Positions 15,723-23,894 of a stretch of 34,434 nucleotides of DNA are shown here, in pieces. Source of the stretch: a virus; the IMG/VR virus record IMGVR_UViG_3300010885_035415, positions 1-34,434 of that record, one strand, 5' to 3'. Position 1 is the first letter of the stretch. Each line of letters opens with the position of its first letter. The notes under the pieces were generated by a model. That model saw only the letters and a program-made list of their open reading frames with translations. It was not told where the DNA came from and did not search any database. The position numbers and the translations under genes are program-made.

Positions 15723-16771
15723 GTTAATTTTAAATAAAGAGTGTCTAAATAATTTACTATATCTTCTTTGTCTTGCACTTCTAAAGATTCAACAAAGTCT
15801 TTTATACTTTTAGATATATCAATAGCTGTATATTCTATGTTATTAGCGTTTAAATCATCGTCCGTATTAGATAATTTGTAATCTATACGAAAGAATTTAG
15901 GTCCAAGATTTTGAATTTTGGACGACAAAAGAGGTATTTTTTCTGGTTCTATATTTTTATCTATAATAAAACTAACTATATTATTAGGCACATTATCCTT
16001 TAAATATTGAGAATCTTGTTTACCTGATTGTAAATCATTTAAACTTACTTTAATATGTTTTGGTGATATGATATTTTCAAAAAAATCTATTTCTTCCGTC
16101 TCTACATTTAAAATATAAACCCCTCTATCATCACCCGTATCACCAAAATTCTGTTGATATGGACTTCCTACATATAAGATTTTACCTTTATCATATTTTC
16201 TGAGCTCTCTTTTGTGGAAATGACCGGATAATACAAAAGGAGATTTTTCTAATAAGGTTTGTGATTCAAATCCATGATCACAAACCTTAAAAGAATTCAT
16301 ATAGAAGGACTGTATTTCAAAATGTCCAAAACAAATATCCGATTCTGGAATATCTTTCAACTCTGTACCCCAAGGGATTAAAGATATTTTTTTATCAGCA
16401 ACTAAAATAATGATAGGATTTTTGTCTACTATAACAATATTATCCCAACCATCTAGCATAGTTATTGAATTAACATCCGATCTGTCTTTATAATAACAAT
16501 CATGGTTACCGGTGGATATAAAAATACGAAAATCTTTTAATATAGAAAAGAATTCTTTAGCAATAGTTAAGGTATTAACCGATATTTCATTTCTATTATG
16601 AAATATGTCTCCTGGAATAATAATATCATTTATACCTTTTTGAGAGTATAATTCCTTAACCCATTCAGCAAATTCTAAAACACTCTTGTGCCACATAGGA
16701 CTATCTTGTCCTAGTCCTATGTGGATATCTGAAAATACTCCTATATTTTTACTTTTTATATTGTAAATCAT
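15719..16771 (-). CDS. 47: gp47-like recombination endonuclease subunit (Mre11/SbcD family)
   Basis: This is the nuclease partner of gp46, processing DNA ends for recombination-dependent replication. All calcineurin-type phosphoesterase motifs are visible in the 350-aa protein: FSDIHIG (13-19), PGDIFHNR (53-60), STGNHD (86-91), FGHFE (148-152) and LSGHFHKRE (181-189), supplying the Asp, His and Asn ligands for two metal ions. The C-terminal third would form the capping and gp46-binding part. It overlaps gene 55 by one base and the first glycan gene by 4 bp. In T4 its downstream neighbourhood leads to gene 46; here 15 glycan genes intervene. Identification is firm. Confidence 0.95.
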   Translation of the reverse strand: MIYNIKSKNIGVFSDIHIGLGQDSPMWHKSVLEFAEWVKELYSQKGINDIIIPGDIFHNRNEISVNTLTIAKEFFSILKDFRIFISTGNHDCYYKDRSDVNSITMLDGWDNIVIVDKNPIIILVADKKISLIPWGTELKDIPESDICFGHFEIQSFYMNSFKVCDHGFESQTLLEKSPFVLSGHFHKRELRKYDKGKILYVGSPYQQNFGDTGDDRGVYILNVETEEIDFFENIISPKHIKVSLNDLQSGKQDSQYLKDNVPNNIVSFIIDKNIEPEKIPLLSSKIQNLGPKFFRIDYKLSNTDDDLNANNIEYTAIDISKSIKDFVESLEVQDKEDIVNYLDTLYLKLT

Positions 16772-17472
16772 TACTCTCTATTACGTTCTTTCATTATTTT
16801 AATCTGATTATTCTTCATTAAATTATTATAATTCTCAGACATAGACATTAATTCATTTTGATACTTCTCATGTGTATCCCTCATATGCTTTTCTTTCTTA
16901 ATTCTGTTTCTAAAAGCATTAAAAGCGATGCGAGTAAAGTAAGAAAAGGGATTAGTACCCTTAACTCTATCATACTTCTTAGACATAAGTGCCTTGAACA
17001 TTCTTATAATACCATCACCTACCATTTCTTCTCTGTAAGTGTAGTTAATAAAGTTAGGAGCATAACTGAGTTTGTGTGAAATTTTACTAACCATCTCTGC
17101 TAAATCATTTGACATATGACCCGAATCATAATACTTGACGATTTCATCATCAAAATGTTTAGGATCTACATAAAATTTTTCCTTATCTGCAGGTTTCTTA
17201 CCTCTTCTTTTTTTAACAGGCTCTGTAGGCTCTACCGGTTCTGCAACAATTACTTTAGTAACTATTTCTTCTAATTCTTCTTCGTCTAATTCATCATCTT
17301 CATCAATATCTTCTTGTTTACTTAAAATATTAATTTCATCATCATCATCATCATCTGAAAAATCATCTGTTGCATCAAGATCAATACCTAAATTGGCAGC
17401 TTCTTCTTCTGAGTAGTTAATAAAATCATCATTATTTAATGATTTACGATAATTCTTTTTCCGTGTGTTCAT
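16771..17472 (-). CDS. 55: gp55-like late transcription sigma factor
   Basis: T4 gp55 directs host RNA polymerase to TATAAATA late promoters together with gp33 and the gp45 clamp. The C-terminal part of this 233-aa protein (about 100-200) matches its sigma-2-like core: YVDPKHFDDEIVKYYDSGHM (101-120), then APNFINYTYREEMVGDGIIR and NPFSYFTRIAFNAFRNRIKK. The protein is longer than T4 gp55 (185 aa) because of a highly acidic N-terminal stretch (31-70, with six consecutive Asp) and a basic KKRRGKK (87-93). Its start overlaps uvsW by 29 bp, and its last base overlaps the start of 47. Its presence predicts late promoters of the TATAAATA type nearby. Confidence 0.88.
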   Translation of the reverse strand: MNTRKKNYRKSLNNDDFINYSEEEAANLGIDLDATDDFSDDDDDDEINILSKQEDIDEDDELDEEELEEIVTKVIVAEPVEPTEPVKKRRGKKPADKEKFYVDPKHFDDEIVKYYDSGHMSNDLAEMVSKISHKLSYAPNFINYTYREEMVGDGIIRMFKALMSKKYDRVKGTNPFSYFTRIAFNAFRNRIKKEKHMRDTHEKYQNELMSMSENYNNLMKNNQIKIMKERNRE

Positions 17473-18862
17473 ATTTTTCTAATTTGTAAAGTTTCTTCCT
17501 TTCAGATAAGTGTATTTTACCATACTTTGTATTATCTGCAATGTCAAATATGGTAGCCATTTTTTTGGTGTGGTGTAAACGCAATGCTCGACCTATAGAT
17601 TGCATAATTTTAATTTTAGCTTTGCCAGCTGAAGCAAAAATAATATTATGTAAATTAGGAATATTAATACCTGTGCTAAAAATTTTAGATACAGCTACTA
17701 CTATGATATCATTACGTTCATTCATTAAAGCTCGGATATTTTCTCTATCTTCGACTTCTGTAGAACCTCTAATAAAATAAATAGGTCTTTTGGTTTGTAT
17801 ACTATCTAGAGTGGCTTTTATAATTTCACCATGAGCTATACGATCAACCATTATAAGAGTATTATTTTCTAATTTAGCTGCTAATCTAGAAATAATTTCG
17901 TTTCTTCTATTATTGTTTATAAGAAAATCTAATTCATTTTCATAAGCAGCCGTAGGTAATGAATAGTCTGAAGTGGATGGTCGTGTACTATGAGCAATAT
18001 TTAAAATGACTATTTTAAAATCAGATACATGAGATTGTTTTTTAAGGTCATCCGTCTTCTGTTCGAAAGTTATAGGGCCTAATTTACCAATAATATTCCA
18101 CTGATCTATTTCAGAAGGTGGCATAGTGCCTGTAAATCCAAATTTATAGTTTGTATTAATAAAATTTAATACCTTATTGAGTTGATTACCCTTCCTTAAT
18201 GAATGAGCTTCATCCATTAATAAAATTTTAACATCAGCTAATTTAGATAAATCCGAACTTTCACTTAATAAAATTTGGGTACCAGCTACTATAATAGTAG
18301 CTTCTGGATCTGGTTTATTGTTGCCAGACCATTTAGTAACTCCTTTTAATCCATATGATGTAAAATCATCTGCAGTCTGTTCTACCAATTGAAGAGAAGG
18401 AACTGTAACTAAAACTAAAGCATTAGGATCTTTAAGATTAAGTCTTAGACTTTCAATAAGAGTAGCACAAATTAAGGTTTTGCCACCCGCTGTAGGAATT
18501 AAAGTGACTCCTCTGCCTTGCCTAAGAGCTGATATAACGGATTTCTCTTGATAATCTCTTAACTTTAAATTTAACTCTTTAATTTCTGGGTTATCAAACC
18601 CAGGATTAAATATAGTTTTGATATCCGGATCAATACTATATTCATAATGATTTAATTCTGCAAAAGTAATAACATCTTTAAAAAGACCTACATCAAATTT
18701 ACCAGATGGAGTTATTGCATATAATCGTGGTTGTATGTAAGGGTTATTTCTTCTATATGCCGGATTAGCTATAGAAAATTTTTCTCTAATCAATGATATA
18801 CTCTTTAAGTCACCGCTGATTTGAATTTGTTTTTTTTTATTTATTAAAGCAAATGATATCAT
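17444..18862 (-). CDS. uvsW: UvsW-like SF2 DNA/RNA helicase
   Basis: UvsW unwinds branched DNA and R-loops. It shifts T4 from origin-dependent to recombination-dependent replication and helps stalled-fork repair. The 472-aa protein has an N-terminal domain (1-95) like T4 UvsW, then a Q-like LRDYQ (101-105), Walker A IPTAGGKT (122-129), motif Ia VPSLQLVEQT, DEAH (217-220), motif III FTGTMPP and motif VI QSIGRALR. Length is a little under T4 UvsW (503 aa). It overlaps uvsY by 4 bp (ATGA) and 55 by 29 bp. Identification is firm. Confidence 0.94.
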   Translation of the reverse strand: MISFALINKKKQIQISGDLKSISLIREKFSIANPAYRRNNPYIQPRLYAITPSGKFDVGLFKDVITFAELNHYEYSIDPDIKTIFNPGFDNPEIKELNLKLRDYQEKSVISALRQGRGVTLIPTAGGKTLICATLIESLRLNLKDPNALVLVTVPSLQLVEQTADDFTSYGLKGVTKWSGNNKPDPEATIIVAGTQILLSESSDLSKLADVKILLMDEAHSLRKGNQLNKVLNFINTNYKFGFTGTMPPSEIDQWNIIGKLGPITFEQKTDDLKKQSHVSDFKIVILNIAHSTRPSTSDYSLPTAAYENELDFLINNNRRNEIISRLAAKLENNTLIMVDRIAHGEIIKATLDSIQTKRPIYFIRGSTEVEDRENIRALMNERNDIIVVAVSKIFSTGINIPNLHNIIFASAGKAKIKIMQSIGRALRLHHTKKMATIFDIADNTKYGKIHLSERKKLYKLEKYEHTEKELS

Positions 18863-19257
18863 GTGGTCTCGAGCTTATTAATCTCGATGATATTTTTTAA
18901 ATCATACGTCATACTTCTAAAGATGGATTCTACTTTTTCTAAGTATTCTATAACTAATTTTGCATTACCCATTTCTTCATCTATTTTTTGTATAGCTTCT
19001 GATTCTTCAATCTTTCTATCTAAAGCTGATTTAGGTATACCAGGAGGAATACCTTCTCTTTCATAAGAAGCATGGACTGCAGCTCTTATAGTCTTTCTTT
19101 TCTTTTCTAAAGAATAAAGATATCTTTTTTGTTCTATGAGACGTGCTACCCATTTATGTTTAATAGCAGGTAATCTTAATTGTTTTTCTAAAAGATTTAG
19201 TTCATCTACTTTAGTATCTTCTTCTAATTCTTTTTTGATTTCTTCAATTATAACCAT
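18859..19257 (-). CDS. uvsY: UvsY-like recombination mediator protein
   Basis: UvsY loads the UvsX recombinase onto gp32-coated single-stranded DNA. The 132-aa protein is close to the T4 length (137) and mostly helical and charged. KHKWVARLIEQKRYLYSLEK (34-53) parallels the T4 KW...K...E region. A basic KKRKTIRAAVHASY (52-65) follows, then a SALDRKIEESEAIQKIDEEM segment, and a C-terminal helix ending near IIEINKLE like the T4 C-terminus. Sequence identity to T4 looks low, so context carries weight: directly upstream of and overlapping uvsW, first gene of the replication operon. The gene begins about 6 nt after the expected start of a sigma70-type promoter. Confidence 0.8.
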   Translation of the reverse strand: MVIIEEIKKELEEDTKVDELNLLEKQLRLPAIKHKWVARLIEQKRYLYSLEKKRKTIRAAVHASYEREGIPPGIPKSALDRKIEESEAIQKIDEEMGNAKLVIEYLEKVESIFRSMTYDLKNIIEINKLETT

Positions 19258-19262
19258 AAATA
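19255..19262 (+). promoter_or_regulatory. candidate T4-type late promoter octamer for the rightward genes
   Basis: CATAAATA on the plus strand matches seven of eight bases of TATAAATA and lies 17 nt before the ATG at 19280, so a short leader would result. It overlaps the start codon of uvsY. It would let gp55 polymerase read the rightward genes while an early promoter drives uvsY leftward. Chance occurrence in AT-rich DNA is possible. Confidence 0.35.
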
Positions 19263-19269
19263 TAATTAA

Positions 19270-19297
19270 ATTATAACATATGGCAAGTAGATTTCAA
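19270..19297 (-). promoter_or_regulatory. sigma70-type promoter for the uvsY-uvsW-55-47 operon
   Basis: Read on the minus strand, TTGAAA (19292-19297) and TATAAT (19270-19275) are separated by 16 bp. That is a perfect -10 and a one-mismatch -35. Transcription would start near 19263, about 6 nt before the uvsY ATG, giving an almost leaderless mRNA. It is the only clear promoter for the 19-kb leftward operon. It overlaps the first codons of the divergent gene at 19280. Confidence 0.5.
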
Positions 19298-19525
19298 CAA
19301 TTAATAGATAATATCATGGAGAATATGAATGCTGCAGGAGCTGGTGGAGTTTTTGGAACCCCACAACAAGCTGTATATAATCCTCCTTCAAATGTAAATT
19401 CTGGTGATACCTATGCCCCTAATAATGCTATGAATCTTTTTAGGTTTCCTAAAGTAACCAAAAGAAAAAAACCAGAACTTTTAGTATTTGGTAAAAATAA
19501 AAAGAAAGTTAGAAAGAAAAAGTAA
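19280..19525 (+). CDS. small conserved-looking protein with basic tail (unknown)
   Basis: An 81-aa protein that I do not recognise. The N-terminus (MASRFQQLIDNIMENMNAAG) is a short amphipathic helix. The middle is rich in Gly, Asn and Pro and looks disordered. The last third ends with KRKKPELLVFGKNKKKVRKK, very basic, which could bind nucleic acid or an acidic protein surface. It is divergent from uvsY with only 22 bp between the start codons. Its stop TAA shares one base with the ATG of the SegE-like gene, so the two are coupled. Small proteins of this type occur near uvsY in marine T4-like phages; that is recollection, not shown here. Confidence 0.7.
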   Translation: MASRFQQLIDNIMENMNAAGAGGVFGTPQQAVYNPPSNVNSGDTYAPNNAMNLFRFPKVTKRKKPELLVFGKNKKKVRKKK

Positions 19526-19959
19526 TGGATACTGGTCATTGGATATTAGATGACGGTGTTTTTATAGATGATAATACTTTTGGCTTTATCTATGAAATAT
19601 GCAATACAGCTAATGGTAGGAAATATATTGGTAAGAAACAATGCATATCTCGGTTTAAACGCAAACCTTTGAAAGGCAAAAAGAATAAGCGCATAGATTA
19701 TAAAGAATCTGATTGGAAAAGTTATACAAGCTCTTCTAATGAATTAAATGCTGATATAGAGAAGTATGGTAAAGACAAATTTACTTTTAAAATATTAAAG
19801 GCTTGTGGATCTAAGTGGGAAAATGCTTACTTTGAAATAAAGGAACAATTAGAACGTAACGTTTTAATGAGAGATGATTATTATAATGGGATAATCAATG
19901 TCCGTATTGGTACCCCACCAAAAGAAATCAAGTCAAAATTCCAGTCTGAGGTTAAGTAG
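19525..19959 (+). CDS. SegE-like GIY-YIG endonuclease
   Basis: GIY-YIG proteins make DNA breaks; Seg proteins in T4 are homing-type nucleases that spread their own locus. In this 144-aa protein the motif reads GFIYEI (20-25) then KYIGKK (33-38): FIY and YIG in place of GIY and YIG, as in the SegE group. Arg43 (QCISRFKRK) may be the catalytic Arg, and Glu104 (AYFEIKEQLE) the metal-binding Glu. There is no recognisable C-terminal DNA-binding repeat, so target specificity may be loose, or it may act in packaging or repair. One-base overlap with the preceding gene, and four bases to the next. Family likely; whether it is a mobile homing nuclease is uncertain. Confidence 0.75.
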   Translation: MDTGHWILDDGVFIDDNTFGFIYEICNTANGRKYIGKKQCISRFKRKPLKGKKNKRIDYKESDWKSYTSSSNELNADIEKYGKDKFTFKILKACGSKWENAYFEIKEQLERNVLMRDDYYNGIINVRIGTPPKEIKSKFQSEVK

Positions 19960-19963
19960 TAAA

Positions 19964-20521
19964 ATGGCTAAAACTCGATGCATTTATTGTTCTTCTTCGA
20001 CTTACGGAAGACCCTGTCTTTATTCCCCCACTAATACTCATGTGCATATGGATGAACCTGGTAAGTGTATCTATTGTGGATCTCCTCATGTAGGAGGAGG
20101 TTGTGTATATAATCCATACGGAACCCAGCACGTAAGGGGCCCAGAATATCTTATAAGTGCTAAAGTAAAAACAGAAAAAGCTATTATTTTAAATTATCTC
20201 TTGAATAAGATAGGAACAGAAGTTATAAGTGAATCTTATACATCTCCTTTAGATAGATTCTACAAGAGAATTGTTAATATAATATTAACAACTGCAGAAC
20301 CTTTATTAGAAGCGTTAGGGTTACAACAAGCATCTATACATTCTAGATTAGAAAAACAGCAACTTATAACGGCTTTAGAATATAAGCACAAATTTAAAAA
20401 ACATTTTAATGAATTAAATAAAACCATATCAGAAGCTGGTATGCAATTACCACCTGAAATTGTGGAAGAATATCTCGTTGATGCTATAATGGATAGCAAA
20501 GATGGAGAACAGAAGAATTAA
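19964..20521 (+). CDS. double zinc-ribbon-like protein (unknown function)
   Basis: A 185-aa protein with two tandem putative zinc-binding repeats: C6-x2-C9-x8-C18-x7-H26 and C35-x2-C38-x8-C47-x8-H56, both reading CIYC then a Gly/Ser-rich turn. The remaining two thirds are helical (about 60-180), with no motif I know. I start at ATG 19964 (MAKTRCIYC), 4 nt after the SegE-like stop. An in-frame ATG at 19898 would add 22 residues inside the nuclease gene with no family logic. The next gene starts 20 bp before its end. It could be a DNA-binding or protein-scaffold factor. Confidence 0.75.
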   Translation: MAKTRCIYCSSSTYGRPCLYSPTNTHVHMDEPGKCIYCGSPHVGGGCVYNPYGTQHVRGPEYLISAKVKTEKAIILNYLLNKIGTEVISESYTSPLDRFYKRIVNIILTTAEPLLEALGLQQASIHSRLEKQQLITALEYKHKFKKHFNELNKTISEAGMQLPPEIVEEYLVDAIMDSKDGEQKN

Positions 20522-20978
20522 AGATTATCTGGTATATTACCTACATCAGAGAGTTATTATATTTCCTATAAATGAATATCAGGAAGTATTGATAGATAAC
20601 ATTATTAAAAATTTCCTAGAATGGGGTTTATTAGATAATAAAGTTATTAGTTGTAAAGAAAAATATTTTAAATATTTTTTAGAAAAAGAAATAGATTCTA
20701 TTTTAGATTCATTTAGAATGATGTTTTCAGACCTAAATGTAAAAATATTAACGGTTTATAAAAATGTAGAAGTAAGTGATCCTTATAAACATTGGTTTGA
20801 AGATAATACTCGTTTTAGTAAAGCTCTGATAACTACACTTAAGAAAAAAACAAAATATTTTAAAGAAATAAAAAAAGATAACTTGTTGTTTATCAACACA
20901 GAAGGTAAATTTCGAGGTATTAAAATAGGTATACCTACAGGCGAAGAAACAGAATTTTTGCAAAAGACTCTTGCATAA
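20502..20978 (+). CDS. hypothetical protein, mostly helical
   Basis: A 158-aa, lysine-rich protein with no motif I recognise. It has alternating aromatic-hydrophobic helices (YLVYYLHQRVIIFPINEY, 9-26; ILDSFRMMFSDLNVKILTVY). The helices are amphipathic with charges, so it is not convincingly membrane-spanning. The C-terminus has a beta-like segment LLFINTEGKFRGIKIGIP. It overlaps the zinc-ribbon gene by 20 bp, suggesting co-translation, and ends the first rightward gene group. About 100 bp of AT-rich sequence without a clear terminator follows (20979-21081). Confidence 0.68.
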   Translation: MENRRIKDYLVYYLHQRVIIFPINEYQEVLIDNIIKNFLEWGLLDNKVISCKEKYFKYFLEKEIDSILDSFRMMFSDLNVKILTVYKNVEVSDPYKHWFEDNTRFSKALITTLKKKTKYFKEIKKDNLLFINTEGKFRGIKIGIPTGEETEFLQKTLA

Positions 20979-21081
20979 TTGAATACCCCTAATAATTAGA
21001 GATAGGAAGCCTCGGTACCTTCTTTATAAAAATAACCCTTTATCTATTAATTTAGTAATTTTCAAATAAGTATAAAAATAA

Positions 21082-21558
21082 ATGTATTATCCTAATAATA
21101 ATTTAAGTGATGAAATTACATCAGAAAACGAAGTATTTCTAATAGAAGCAAAGCCTTATATTAGAAATGTAAAACCTTACAGTGTTAGCTTGGTTAATTC
21201 TGTTTCAACAACCCCCCGTATAATAATTTCTGGTAAAAATTTCTTTTCAATATCTAATATATTCCTAAGTGCCTCAAATCCTACTATGATAAATGGATCC
21301 ACTTATTTTAATTTATTTTCATCAGAACCAAGATTATCAGCTATTAACCCCCCTTTTTACGGAGTAGAAATTTATCCATTTACACAAATAGATAATACAA
21401 TTTATTTTAATTTACCGACAATTAACAAAAAAGGTAATTTAGATGTAATAGTATTAAATGAAGCCGGATACGGTTTATTATCAAGAGATAGTCATAAACA
21501 AAATTTAAGTAGTTTTAATTTACAACTACCTTGCATATCAGGTATTAAAATTATTTGA
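21082..21558 (+). CDS. Ig-like (IPT/TIG-type) beta-sandwich protein, probable structural protein
   Basis: This 158-aa protein has a pattern seen in IPT/TIG Ig-like domains: RIIISGKNFFSISNIFLS (46-63), a loop with polar turns, then a strand run ending NLDVIVLNEAGYGLLS. That fits the GxNF...VxVxNxxG layout. It opens with about 30 residues that look disordered. No signal peptide is visible. It sits just before the second decoration cassette, and a TATAAAAA tract lies a few bases before its ATG. Being next to fibre-decoration genes suggests a virion surface role, perhaps as a glycan acceptor, but that is inference. Confidence 0.6.
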   Translation: MYYPNNNLSDEITSENEVFLIEAKPYIRNVKPYSVSLVNSVSTTPRIIISGKNFFSISNIFLSASNPTMINGSTYFNLFSSEPRLSAINPPFYGVEIYPFTQIDNTIYFNLPTINKKGNLDVIVLNEAGYGLLSRDSHKQNLSSFNLQLPCISGIKII

Positions 21559-21588
21559 AATTTATAAAAAATATAATATACTTTTTTT

Positions 21589-22521
21589 ATGTCAAAGTAT
21601 ATTATATTTCACATAGATGGAGGATGCGGGAAAAATATTGTAGCAACCTCAGTTTGTAAATCTATAAAAGCGGCCTATCCAGAGCATAAACTTATTGTTG
21701 TTTCTGCTTATCCAGAAGTTTATGTTCATAACCCAAATATTTATAGGGTCTATAAATTTGGTAATATTCCTTATTTTTATGATGATTATATCAATCAAAA
21801 AGATTCTATGATTCTAAGAATGGAACCATATCATAGTGGAGACCTTCTTTATAAAAGAAAATCTTTGAGCCAAATATGGTGTGATGTTTTTAACATCCCC
21901 TGTATAGATGAAACTCCAGAAATTTATCTAACAACGAGAGAATCAGTTTTTGCTCAAAAAAAAATACAAAAAGACGGACCAATATTATTAATACAATCAT
22001 CCGGAGGAGCTGAAAACCAACCACATCCCTATTCCTGGTCTAGAGATCTTCCTCCAGTATTTGCTCAAGAAATAGTAGAAGAAGTTAAAGACAAATTTTC
22101 TAAAATTTTACATATTAGAAGAGATAATCAACCGGCAATAGAAGGAACTATACAAATTTCTGATAATTTTAGAAATTTACTCTGCTATATATCATTGGCA
22201 GACAAAATTATAGGTATTGATTCTTTTGTTCAACATGCAGCTGCGGCTTTAAATAAAAAAGCAACAGTTGGTTGGATTTCAAATTCTCCAACCGTCTTTG
22301 GTCATAAGATACATGATAATATTATTGCAAATGGTGCAGAATCATTTCGTCATAGAATAGATTCCTACCTAGAAGAAGATGATTGGACTGGTGGTAGATT
22401 TCATGAATGCCCTTACGATGATTTAAATAATCTTTTTGATAAAGATAAATTTATAGAATCAATATTAGGTTCTAAAAATGATTTACTTTTTGATGTTCAA
22501 CCTAATATACTTAATTTTTAG
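21589..22521 (+). CDS. GT9-like (heptosyltransferase-type) glycosyltransferase
   Basis: GT9 enzymes add heptose or related sugars from ADP-sugar donors, usually to LPS cores. The 310-aa protein has the opening KYIIFHIDGGCGKNIVATSV (3-22), matching the GGxGDxxxT start of GT-B acceptor domains. The donor domain shows PILLIQSSGGAEN (131-143) and LADKIIGIDSFVQHAAAAL (203-221), the last being the conserved D(S/T)xxxHxAAAL motif. The end (WTGGRFHECPYDDLNNLF) is unusual. No membrane segment. A TATAAT at 21572-21577 without a good -35 precedes it. It starts a four-gene cassette ending at the fibre genes. Confidence 0.78.
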   Translation: MSKYIIFHIDGGCGKNIVATSVCKSIKAAYPEHKLIVVSAYPEVYVHNPNIYRVYKFGNIPYFYDDYINQKDSMILRMEPYHSGDLLYKRKSLSQIWCDVFNIPCIDETPEIYLTTRESVFAQKKIQKDGPILLIQSSGGAENQPHPYSWSRDLPPVFAQEIVEEVKDKFSKILHIRRDNQPAIEGTIQISDNFRNLLCYISLADKIIGIDSFVQHAAAALNKKATVGWISNSPTVFGHKIHDNIIANGAESFRHRIDSYLEEDDWTGGRFHECPYDDLNNLFDKDKFIESILGSKNDLLFDVQPNILNF

Positions 22522-22524
22522 TAT

Positions 22525-23343
22525 ATGATATTTTTTAATTCTTCAATGCCACGCAGCATGAGTACACTTCTTCAGTGTATTCTTAATCAAAATCCAGAAA
22601 TTTGTGCTACGCCTACCGATCCTGTGTTAGAGTATTTATATGGAGCTCGTCTGAATTTTACTAATACTCCCGAAGTCAAAGCCATGGATCAAGAACTTGC
22701 TTTAAAGACTTGGAGAGGTTTTTGTAAAGGGGGACTTGAAGGTTATGCAAATTCTTATACTGATAAGCCTAACCTCTGTATTAAGACACGAGGTGGCACA
22801 ATTCATTATAAGTGGTTTGAATCATTTATGTCTGAAAAGCCAAAGATGATTTGCATGGTAAGAAATTTGAAGAGCGTCTTCTCTTCTATGGAAAAAATTT
22901 ATAGAAAAAACCAAGAACACCATCAGTCTATTCAGAATCATGCCGAGATGAAAGGTACAAGCACAGCTAAGAGAATTGATGCTTGGGTAGCAGGTCCTCC
23001 AGTTGGTCTAGCTCTAGAAAGACTACAACAGACATTCCTCGAAGGTATTAACAAAGATGTTCTCTATATCAGAGCTGAAGATCTTACTTCTTATCCTCAA
23101 AGAGAGATGGATAAGATTTATCAGTATCTTGGTTTGGAATCATTTAAGCATGATTTTGATGACGTAGAACAATCTATTAAAGAAGATGATGCGATTTACG
23201 GTCTAACAAGTGACCTTCATACTATTAGACAAAAAGTACAACCTTTATCTCCAGACTATGATAAGATTCTAGGTAAGCAAATTTGCGATTGGATTGATAA
23301 TACTTTTGCTTGGTATCAACAAGGATTTGGATATACAAAATGA
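22525..23343 (+). CDS. PAPS-dependent sulfotransferase family protein
   Basis: Sulfotransferases move sulfate from PAPS to a hydroxyl or amine, here probably on a sugar. The 272-aa protein starts with a 5'-phosphosulfate-binding loop NSSMPRSMSTLLQCIL (5-20) and has the 3'-phosphate motif MVRNLKSVFSSM (111-122, with Arg113 and Ser120). No signal anchor is present, so it is cytoplasmic. Its base composition differs from its neighbours: the stretch 22981-23040 is half G+C, while 24061-24120 in the next-but-one gene is under one fifth. That suggests a separate origin or a conserved phage gene adapted to high expression. It starts 3 bp after the GT9-like gene and shares ATGA with the next gene. 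Confidence 0.82.
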   Translation: MIFFNSSMPRSMSTLLQCILNQNPEICATPTDPVLEYLYGARLNFTNTPEVKAMDQELALKTWRGFCKGGLEGYANSYTDKPNLCIKTRGGTIHYKWFESFMSEKPKMICMVRNLKSVFSSMEKIYRKNQEHHQSIQNHAEMKGTSTAKRIDAWVAGPPVGLALERLQQTFLEGINKDVLYIRAEDLTSYPQREMDKIYQYLGLESFKHDFDDVEQSIKEDDAIYGLTSDLHTIRQKVQPLSPDYDKILGKQICDWIDNTFAWYQQGFGYTK

Positions 23344-23894
23344 GAAATTTTAATAAAATATTTCAAATAGGGCTCTGCAAAAGTGGAACATGGACATTGC
23401 ATCAAACATTTACAGACCTTGGATTGATATCAACTCATGATGATAAAATTGTCAATAATTTTATAGCCAATAATGATATAGAAGGATTAAAAAATTTTAT
23501 AAAAGATTATCAAGCTATTAATAGTTTTAATTATAAAAATTTTGAAAAATATTTTCCTGATAGCTTATATATTTTTTCATATAGAAATCCTTATGACATG
23601 GCTTATAGTATGGCTAAACACTGCTACAATAGACCAGAAAAAGCAAAAGAAGATCCGTTAGCTTTTGAGTCAGATAAACTATATCAATATGGATGGACAG
23701 ACTTTAATAAAAATGTTAAAAGAATAGAAGATTATTACACAGAAGTTTTTAATTATTTTTACCCATTGCGAAATAGTTTCTTATTTGTAGATATTTTTAA
23801 TTCACCAGAAAAATCTTATAAAAATATATGCAACTTTTTAAATATAGAAACTGATAAAAAAACATTCTCTCATCTCAATGAGAATATTTACTAA
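23340..23894 (+). CDS. second sulfotransferase-like protein, short
   Basis: A 184-aa protein with the PAPS loop FQIGLCKSGTWTLHQTF (8-24) and a 3'-phosphate motif IFSYRNPYDMAYSM (78-91). These match the SGTT and RNP-D-S patterns of sulfotransferases. It is short for the family (usually 250-300), lacking part of the acceptor region. I place the start at ATG 23340, overlapping the previous stop in ATGA. A frame beginning at 23310 would extend into the previous gene without adding a motif. Its last base overlaps the next ATG. It is strongly AT-rich, unlike the first sulfotransferase, so the two are not a recent duplication. Confidence 0.75.
   Translation: MRNFNKIFQIGLCKSGTWTLHQTFTDLGLISTHDDKIVNNFIANNDIEGLKNFIKDYQAINSFNYKNFEKYFPDSLYIFSYRNPYDMAYSMAKHCYNRPEKAKEDPLAFESDKLYQYGWTDFNKNVKRIEDYYTEVFNYFYPLRNSFLFVDIFNSPEKSYKNICNFLNIETDKKTFSHLNENIY

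Noticed and set aside
19898-19963. Earlier ATG for the zinc-ribbon protein
   Set aside because: It adds 22 residues inside the SegE-like gene; the ATG at 19964 follows that gene's stop by 4 nt and starts right before the first cysteine motif.
20979-21081. Terminator, tRNA or small RNA between the two rightward gene groups
   Set aside because: The only notable element is a short GAAG/CTTC pairing around a KpnI-like palindrome, too weak to call, and no cloverleaf could be folded.
23310-23339. Earlier ATG for the second sulfotransferase
   Set aside because: The ATG at 23340 overlaps the previous stop as ATGA, matching the pattern of the operon, and gives the family-like start.
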